In this document: one piece after another, positions 6,812 through 10,824 of the stretch
How the letters are laid out: every line of letters starts with the position of its first letter
Position numbering within the stretch: position 1 is the stretch's first letter
Notes under the pieces: generated by a model
The model's database searches: none
What the model saw: the letters and a program-made list of their open reading frames with translations, nothing else
What the model was told of the DNA's origin: nothing
Made by a program: the position numbers and the translations under genes
Source: an uncultured Bacteroidaceae bacterium
GTDB lineage: Bacteria > Bacteroidota > Bacteroidia > Bacteroidales > Bacteroidaceae
DNA length: 10,824 nucleotides
NCBI GenBank assembly: GCA_904502235.1
Contig: CAJGDP010000047.1
Coordinates: forward strand, 1 to 10,824
Direction: 5' to 3'

Positions 6812-6847
6812 TTATATACGCATAATAAATGCGTCGACGGCATATAA
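6812..6847 (+). promoter_or_regulatory. Structured leader upstream of rpmE2
   Basis: Two nested stems can form in the leader. TTATAT (6812-6817) pairs with ATATAA (6842-6847), and directly stacked inside it ACGCAT (6818-6823) pairs with ATGCGT (6829-6834) around an AATAA loop. The strands are continuous on the 5' side, and the 3' side has a seven-base bulge CGACGGC. This gives twelve base pairs in total, followed by an A/T-rich single-stranded run into the start codon at 6871. A bulged stem is the kind of element an autoregulating ribosomal protein could bind, but no regulation is shown by sequence alone. Confidence 0.5.
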
Positions 6848-6870
6848 AAATTTTAAAAACTAATAAGAAC

Positions 6871-7125
6871 ATGAAAAAAGACATTCATCCCGCAGCTTAT
6901 CGTCCGGTTGTATTCAAGGACATGTCAAACGGCGACTGTTTCCTTTCACAGTCAACATGCAACACAAAAGAGACTATCGAATTCGAAGGAGAGACTTACC
7001 CATTGGTAAAGCTTGAAATCTCTAACACTTCTCACCCATTCTACACAGGTAAGGCTAAGCTTGTCGATACAGCTGGTCGCGTAGATAAGTTCATGAGCCG
7101 TTACGGTAAAACTTTGAAGAAGTAA
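6871..7125 (+). CDS. rpmE2: 50S ribosomal protein L31, type B
   Basis: This 84-residue type B L31 is a large-subunit protein at the subunit interface. It contains the family signatures MKKDIHP, YRPVVFKDMSNGD (10-22), EYP-like EGETYPLVKLEISNTSHPFYTG (39-60, read in two parts) and a basic C-terminus. The zinc-binding CxxC pairs of type A L31 are absent. It does have two cysteines, Cys23 and Cys30, spaced CX6C. An in-frame ATG at 6829 would add 14 residues, but it falls in the leader stem and the extension is not typical of L31, so 6871 is the start. None of its three isoleucine codons is ATA, unlike the neighbouring genes, which fits high expression. It has its own promoter and terminator. Confidence 0.96.
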   Translation: MKKDIHPAAYRPVVFKDMSNGDCFLSQSTCNTKETIEFEGETYPLVKLEISNTSHPFYTGKAKLVDTAGRVDKFMSRYGKTLKK

Positions 7126-7144
7126 TCAGGACTGAAAAGATATT

Positions 7145-7180
7145 AAAAGGTGTATTTGCGAATACACCTTTTTTTATTTT
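7145..7180 (+). terminator. Intrinsic terminator of rpmE2
   Basis: AAAAGGTGTATT (7145-7156) pairs perfectly with AATACACCTTTT (7161-7172) around a TGCG loop. A T-rich run, TTTATTTT, follows to 7180. The twelve-pair stem plus U-tract is a textbook rho-independent terminator, 19 bases past the rpmE2 stop. Confidence 0.93.
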
Positions 7181-7200
7181 CATGGATTCACCCCACAGCG

Positions 7201-7232
7201 GTTGTTTTTATCGCAATAAATTCATACCTTCG
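7201..7232 (+). promoter_or_regulatory. Candidate promoter of the DUF4199-glycosyltransferase cluster
   Basis: TACCTTCG (7225-7232) matches the -7 consensus TAnnTTTG with one change. GTTG (7201-7204), three of four matches to the -33 element, lies 20 bases upstream. It sits just after the rpmE2 terminator and 26 bases before the DUF4199 start codon, so it is well placed to drive the downstream envelope cluster. Confidence 0.6.
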
Positions 7233-7238
7233 CAAAAA

Positions 7239-7256
7239 TTATATCTAAAGATATAA
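7239..7256 (+). promoter_or_regulatory. Hairpin/palindrome just before the DUF4199 start
   Basis: TTATATC and GATATAA form a perfect seven-pair inverted repeat around TAAA, ending two bases before the ATG. It would lie at the very 5' end of the predicted transcript. It could be an RNA hairpin near the start codon or a DNA operator. The stem is almost entirely A/T, so it is weak. Confidence 0.35.
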
Positions 7257-7258
7257 CA

Positions 7259-7777
7259 ATGGACGAAGAAACAAGAAAGAACTTTCACCAGAGCGCAATG
7301 CGCAACGGCACAATATTGGGAGCAGTCTGGAGCATAATGTATCTGCTGTTGTTTGCCGGAACAACAAACATGCTCGCCCTGATGCTTTGCATGATACTGT
7401 ACGTAGCATCGCCCTTCATAGCCGGTGGCATGGCTATAAAATTCCGCAGAAACGCCTGCAACGACAGGATAGGATATCTCCCGGCATTCTCACATCTGCT
7501 ATATACATATATATGTGCAACACTGCTCAGCACACTCGCCGTATACATATATTTTGCATTTTTCGACAATGGAGCTTTCTTCAGCACCATATACGGAATG
7601 CTCGATGAGATTGGCAAAGTTGCAGACGATGCCTTGGCACAACAGATAGACCAGACAAGAAAAATCATAGACAATACCACCACAAGCAGCATAACATGGC
7701 AGCTCATGAACAATAATTTTGTAAACACAGCCATCATGCCGCTTGTAATAGCCATTTTTGTAAAGAAAACAAGATAA
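7259..7777 (+). CDS. DUF4199 family membrane protein
   Basis: This 172-residue protein has four probable membrane helices, at about 17-35, 38-60, 77-101 and 150-168. A hydrophilic, probably helical stretch (about 112-140, with GMLDEIGKVADDALAQQIDQ) lies between the last two. Size, layout and position directly before a GT2 glycosyltransferase fit the Bacteroidetes DUF4199 family, whose function is not established. The short charged N-terminus (MDEETRKN) has no cleavable signal, so inner-membrane insertion is expected. The glycosyltransferase gene follows after eight bases. A role in handling a lipid-linked substrate of that enzyme is plausible but is inference. Isoleucine is often ATA, as in its neighbours. 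Confidence 0.82.
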   Translation: MDEETRKNFHQSAMRNGTILGAVWSIMYLLLFAGTTNMLALMLCMILYVASPFIAGGMAIKFRRNACNDRIGYLPAFSHLLYTYICATLLSTLAVYIYFAFFDNGAFFSTIYGMLDEIGKVADDALAQQIDQTRKIIDNTTTSSITWQLMNNNFVNTAIMPLVIAIFVKKTR

Positions 7778-7785
7778 TAATAACC

Positions 7786-8736
7786 ATGGATATATCTGTC
7801 ATCATACCGTTATACAACGAAGCCGAATCACTCCCGGAACTCACTGCATGGATTCAGCGCGTAATGAACGAAAACAGTTTCACTTACGAAATAATTTTTA
7901 TCAACGACGGAAGCACCGACAACTCCTGGAATGTAATAGAAGCACTGAAGGAGAAAAACGACAACATACATGCGATAAAATTCCGTCGCAACTACGGTAA
8001 GTCTCCGGCACTGTATTGCGGTTTCGAACGCGCCAAAGGCGATGTTGTCATTACAATGGACGCCGACCTCCAGGACAGCCCCGACGAGATAAAGCCTTTG
8101 TACGATATGATTACAAAAGAGGGTTACGACCTTGTATCGGGCTACAAGAAAAAACGCTACGACCCATTGAGCAAGACAATCCCCACCAAACTGTTCAACG
8201 CCACCGCACGCAAGGTTTCAGGCATAAAGAATCTGCACGACTTCAACTGCGGACTGAAAGCCTACCGCAACGAAGTGATAAAAAACATCGAAGTATATGG
8301 CGACATGCACCGTTACATCCCCTATCTTGCAAAGAATGCAGGATACGACAGGATTGGCGAACGTGTTGTACAGCATCAGGCACGCAAATACGGTAAAAGC
8401 AAATTCGGAATAAGCCGTTTCTTCCACGGCTATCTGGACCTTATGTCGTTATGGTTCCTGTCAAGGTTCAGCTACCGCCCAATGCACATTTTCGGATTGT
8501 GGGGTTCATTGATGTTCCTTATAGGATTCGTCGCAGCCATTGTTGTGGGCGGAAGCAAACTCTGGGCGCTTGCCCATAGCATGCCAAGCCGTCTTGTAAC
8601 CGATTCGCCATATTTCTATATCTCACTCACCATGATGATTCTTGGTACACAACTCTTCCTTACAGGATTCGTAGCCGAGCTCATAAGCCGAACATCACAG
8701 GAGAGAAACAAATACAACATTTCAAAGGAGATATGA
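7786..8736 (+). CDS. Membrane-anchored GT2 glycosyltransferase (DPM1/GtrB/ArnC-like)
   Basis: This 316-residue GT-A enzyme transfers a sugar from a nucleotide donor, most likely to polyprenyl phosphate on the cytoplasmic face of the inner membrane. It begins with the GT2 strand SVIIPLYNE (4-12), then FINDGSTDNSW (38-48), RRNYGKSPAL (67-76) and the metal-binding MDADLQD (91-97). HQARKYGKSKFG (197-208) is the conserved basic segment of the polyprenyl-phosphate subgroup. Two membrane helices follow, at about 231-257 and 275-300, as in GtrB- and ArnC-type proteins. The sugar cannot be deduced. Its stop overlaps the next start in ATGA (8733-8736), which indicates translational coupling to the lipoprotein gene. 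The upstream partner is the DUF4199 protein. Confidence 0.9.
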   Translation: MDISVIIPLYNEAESLPELTAWIQRVMNENSFTYEIIFINDGSTDNSWNVIEALKEKNDNIHAIKFRRNYGKSPALYCGFERAKGDVVITMDADLQDSPDEIKPLYDMITKEGYDLVSGYKKKRYDPLSKTIPTKLFNATARKVSGIKNLHDFNCGLKAYRNEVIKNIEVYGDMHRYIPYLAKNAGYDRIGERVVQHQARKYGKSKFGISRFFHGYLDLMSLWFLSRFSYRPMHIFGLWGSLMFLIGFVAAIVVGGSKLWALAHSMPSRLVTDSPYFYISLTMMILGTQLFLTGFVAELISRTSQERNKYNISKEI

Positions 8737-9230
8737 CAAGCAACACAGCAAAAATCCTGACAGCCACATTGCTGACAGCATGTGCATTATTCCTTGGCGC
8801 ATGCGACAGCGGTTACGAATGTGGAATAAACAAGACATCATACAACAGGATAAAGTTCTATAACATCGACAGCAACAACATCGAGAACGAATACAAGTTC
8901 CCCGACGTGCTTACCATATCGTTGCTTGTAAACGGCAAGGACTCCATTGTTGTAAACCACCTGAGCAACGCAAGCGATTTGCAATTGCCGATGAGCTACA
9001 CCCAGGAATGTGACACAGTTGTTTTCTGTTACGAAAACAACGCTACCGACACGCTTTACATAAAGCACGAGAACATCCCCTATTTCATTTCAATGGAATG
9101 TGGTTTGGCAATGTACCACAGATTGCAAAGCGTCACACACACAAACGCCTTCATAGATTCCGTTGCCATAATAAACGACTACGTCAATTTCGACAACAAT
9201 GAGAACATTAAGCTATATCTTGTTCAGTAG
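8733..9230 (+). CDS. DUF6452-like lipoprotein
   Basis: This 165-residue protein starts with a lipoprotein signal peptide; the lipobox LGAC gives Cys24 as the acylated residue. The mature part has four further cysteines (Cys30, Cys93, Cys99 and Cys123), two of which could form disulfides. Short strands are visible, such as RIKFYNID, LTISLLVNGKDSIVV and TLYIKHENIPYFISMECG. The pattern Cys near the N-terminus, I-x-F-Y, GKDS and F-(V/I)-S-x-x-C-G recalls the Bacteroidetes DUF6452 family; this is from memory of the family, not from a search. The acidic cluster right after the lipid cysteine that drives surface export in some Bacteroidetes is weak here (only Asp25 and Glu29), so orientation is unknown. 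It overlaps the GT2 gene by 4 bases and the next gene by 32. Confidence 0.7.
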   Translation: MTSNTAKILTATLLTACALFLGACDSGYECGINKTSYNRIKFYNIDSNNIENEYKFPDVLTISLLVNGKDSIVVNHLSNASDLQLPMSYTQECDTVVFCYENNATDTLYIKHENIPYFISMECGLAMYHRLQSVTHTNAFIDSVAIINDYVNFDNNENIKLYLVQ

Positions 9231-9885
9231 CATACTCCTGCTTGTTCCCCTGAACATACAGGCAAAAGACAAAGAGAAGAAGGAGGGCGAATACAAGTTC
9301 TTCTCGTTCAACGGCGTGGGCATACAAGCCGACCTGTTCGGCTACATATTCCCACTTATAGGCGAATACACATATGCCGAAGGAGCAGTCGAGGCAAATA
9401 TAGGCAACAGGCTCTACCCCATTGCTGAAATCGGATACGGATGGTGTAACTACACCGAAGAGACAAACGGCATGCATTACAAGACATCATCGCCATACTA
9501 CAAAGTCGGTTTCAACTACAACTTCTTTACAAAGAAGGATAATCCAAACCCAAAGAACTATATCTACGGTCTGGCACGCGTGGGATGGTGCAATTTCAAG
9601 TACGACATAAACACCCCCGAGATAACCGACCCTGTTTGGAGTGGCAACACATCACTGAATCTCACCGACACAAAAGGCTCAAGCATTTGGGCAGAGATTG
9701 GAGCCGGAATAAAAGTAAAGATAGCAAAAGGGTTCCATATGGGCTGGAGCATACGATACAAGTTCAGGTTCACCGAAGAGAAAAGCCCGAACTCAAAAAT
9801 GTGGTATATCCCCGGCTACGGTATAAACAAAAGCACATGCTTCGGCGGTTCATACAGTCTTATTTACGACATTCCATTCAAATAA
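9199..9885 (+). CDS. DUF6048-like outer-membrane beta-barrel protein
   Basis: This 228-residue protein has a signal peptide (MRTLSYILFSSILLLVPLNIQA, shown here only as residues 1-22) cut before KDKEKKEG. After that it shows alternating aromatic and glycine-rich strands typical of small outer-membrane barrels: GVGIQADLFGYIF, IAEIGYGWCNY, YKVGFNYNFF, YIYGLARVGWCNF, IWAEIGAGIKVKI, MGWSIRYKFRF. It ends FGGSYSLIYDIPFK. This layout, and its place right after a DUF6452-like lipoprotein, suggest the DUF6048 family, whose function is unknown. The start lies 32 bases inside the preceding gene. This is unusually deep, but it is the only start that retains the positive N-region of the signal. The ApbE gene begins six bases after its stop. 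Confidence 0.7.
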   Translation: MRTLSYILFSSILLLVPLNIQAKDKEKKEGEYKFFSFNGVGIQADLFGYIFPLIGEYTYAEGAVEANIGNRLYPIAEIGYGWCNYTEETNGMHYKTSSPYYKVGFNYNFFTKKDNPNPKNYIYGLARVGWCNFKYDINTPEITDPVWSGNTSLNLTDTKGSSIWAEIGAGIKVKIAKGFHMGWSIRYKFRFTEEKSPNSKMWYIPGYGINKSTCFGGSYSLIYDIPFK

Positions 9886-9891
9886 CAAGCC

Positions 9892-10824
9892 ATGAATAAC
9901 AAACTCAATGCGTGGAAAATAGCGTTCCTCATTTTCCTTGTAATAGGAACCATATATATAATAGGTAACAAAAAGCCATACATAACCAACAGCGGCAAAA
10001 TTTTCGGAACCTTCTACAATATCACATACAGTTGCGATTCCAATCTGCACAACGAAATCAGAAAAACCCTGTTGCAAGTGGACAACTCACTTTCGCCCTT
10101 CAACAAAGAATCAATCATAAGCGCGATAAACAACAATTGCGACACCCGACCTGATGCCATGTTTACACACGTATTCACTCTGGCGCAAGAAATTTCGGAA
10201 AAGACCGACGGAGCTTTCGACATAACCGTAGCCCCACTCGTAAACGCATGGGGATTCGGATTCAAGAAAGGCATAAAACCAGACAGCCTAACAATAGACT
10301 CATTAAGAGAATTCATAGGATACAGAACCATTGCTTTAAGCAACGGCAAAATCATAAAGCAACACCCGCAGACAATGCTCGACTGCAGTGCCGTAGCCAA
10401 AGGATACGGTTGCGATGCAGTGGCGACGACACTCGACGCGCATGGAGTCAAGAATTACATGGTAGAGATTGGCGGTGAAGTTGTTACCAAAGGAAAGAAC
10501 GACAAAGGCGGAGATTGGACCATAGGCATAAGCAAACCAACCGACAACCCCACAACAACCAGCAACGAACTGCAGGAAGTCATAAGCATTTCGGGCAAGA
10601 GCATGGCAACATCGGGCAACTACCGCAACTTCCGCGAAGAAAACGGCAGAAAGATTGCCCATACCATAGACCCACGCACAGGTTACCCCGTACAGCACTC
10701 ACTGCTTAGCGCGACAGTCATTGCCGACGATTGTGCCACAGCCGATGCCTACGCCACAGCATTCATGGTTATGGGAGTTGAAAAAGCAATGGAAATATGC
10801 AATAACGAAGAAAGCATAGAGGCG
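9892..10824 (+). CDS. apbE: FAD:protein FMN transferase (ApbE), 3' end missing
   Basis: The window end cuts this gene; 311 codons are visible and only the last part of the protein is absent. ApbE transfers FMN from FAD to a threonine of membrane proteins such as NqrB, NqrC or RnfG. Visible motifs are GAFDITVAPLVNAWGFG (107-123), DCSAVAKGYGCD (164-175), EIGGE (192-196), SGNYRNF (241-247), HTIDPRTGYPV (257-267) and the metal-site region DCATADAYATAFMVMG (280-295). The N-terminus is a single hydrophobic segment (about 9-25) without a lipobox, so it is probably an uncleaved anchor with the enzyme in the periplasm. The following stretch SGKIFGTFYNITY is typical of the Bacteroidetes version. Its flavoprotein targets are not in view. 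Of 31 isoleucine codons, 19 are ATA. Confidence 0.94.
   Translation, partial: MNNKLNAWKIAFLIFLVIGTIYIIGNKKPYITNSGKIFGTFYNITYSCDSNLHNEIRKTLLQVDNSLSPFNKESIISAINNNCDTRPDAMFTHVFTLAQEISEKTDGAFDITVAPLVNAWGFGFKKGIKPDSLTIDSLREFIGYRTIALSNGKIIKQHPQTMLDCSAVAKGYGCDAVATTLDAHGVKNYMVEIGGEVVTKGKNDKGGDWTIGISKPTDNPTTTSNELQEVISISGKSMATSGNYRNFREENGRKIAHTIDPRTGYPVQHSLLSATVIADDCATADAYATAFMVMGVEKAMEICNNEESIEA

Noticed and set aside
6829..6870. Upstream in-frame ATG for rpmE2
   Set aside because: It would add 14 basic residues not found in L31, and it lies inside the 3' arm of the leader stem; the standard MKKDIHP start is at 6871.
1..10824. Mobile element, CRISPR array, tRNA or phage/defence genes
   Set aside because: No direct-repeat arrays, transposase-like proteins, tRNA-like folds or compositional breaks were seen; all long frames belong to housekeeping or envelope families.

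Overview
The window looks like core chromosome of a member of the Bacteroidales (Bacteroidetes). The evidence is the gene content (a type B L31, a DUF4199 membrane protein, a DUF6452/DUF6048-like pair, and an ApbE with an N-terminal membrane anchor), promoter-like sites of the Bacteroidetes form TAnnTTTG, A-rich rather than Shine-Dalgarno-like start regions, and very frequent ATA isoleucine codons in ordinary genes. I see no mobile element, tRNA, rRNA or CRISPR array. No gene-free stretch exceeds 170 bases.

Minus strand, 1-4310: an envelope and division operon reads ftsK, then a LolA-like periplasmic lipoprotein carrier, then trxB (thioredoxin reductase). It is followed by the first 16 codons of rplU (ribosomal protein L21), which has its own promoter and leader. 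The rplU control region is the most structured non-coding DNA on this side. It holds a long-armed inverted repeat that encloses the promoter spacer and a GC-rich near-palindrome in the leader.

Plus strand, 4443-6748: this strand diverges from ftsK across 132 bases that carry back-to-back promoter candidates. Three tightly packed genes follow: a DUF5063 protein of unknown function, a DEDDy 3'-5' exonuclease of the RNase D/WRN type (8-base overlap), and an RlmI-like rRNA methyltransferase (1-base gap). The packing suggests one transcript with an RNA-related theme.

Plus strand, 6749-7180: rpmE2 (L31 type B) is a self-contained unit with a near-consensus promoter, a structured leader and a strong intrinsic terminator.

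Plus strand, 7181-10824: an envelope cluster contains a DUF4199 membrane protein, a membrane-anchored GT2 glycosyltransferase, a DUF6452-like lipoprotein, a DUF6048-like outer-membrane protein and a truncated ApbE flavin transferase. Neighbouring genes overlap or lie 6-8 bases apart.

No dramatic new system is evident. The best leads are the L31 leader structure, the rplU control region, the translationally coupled lipoprotein/outer-membrane pair behind the glycosyltransferase, and the DUF5063-exonuclease-methyltransferase operon.
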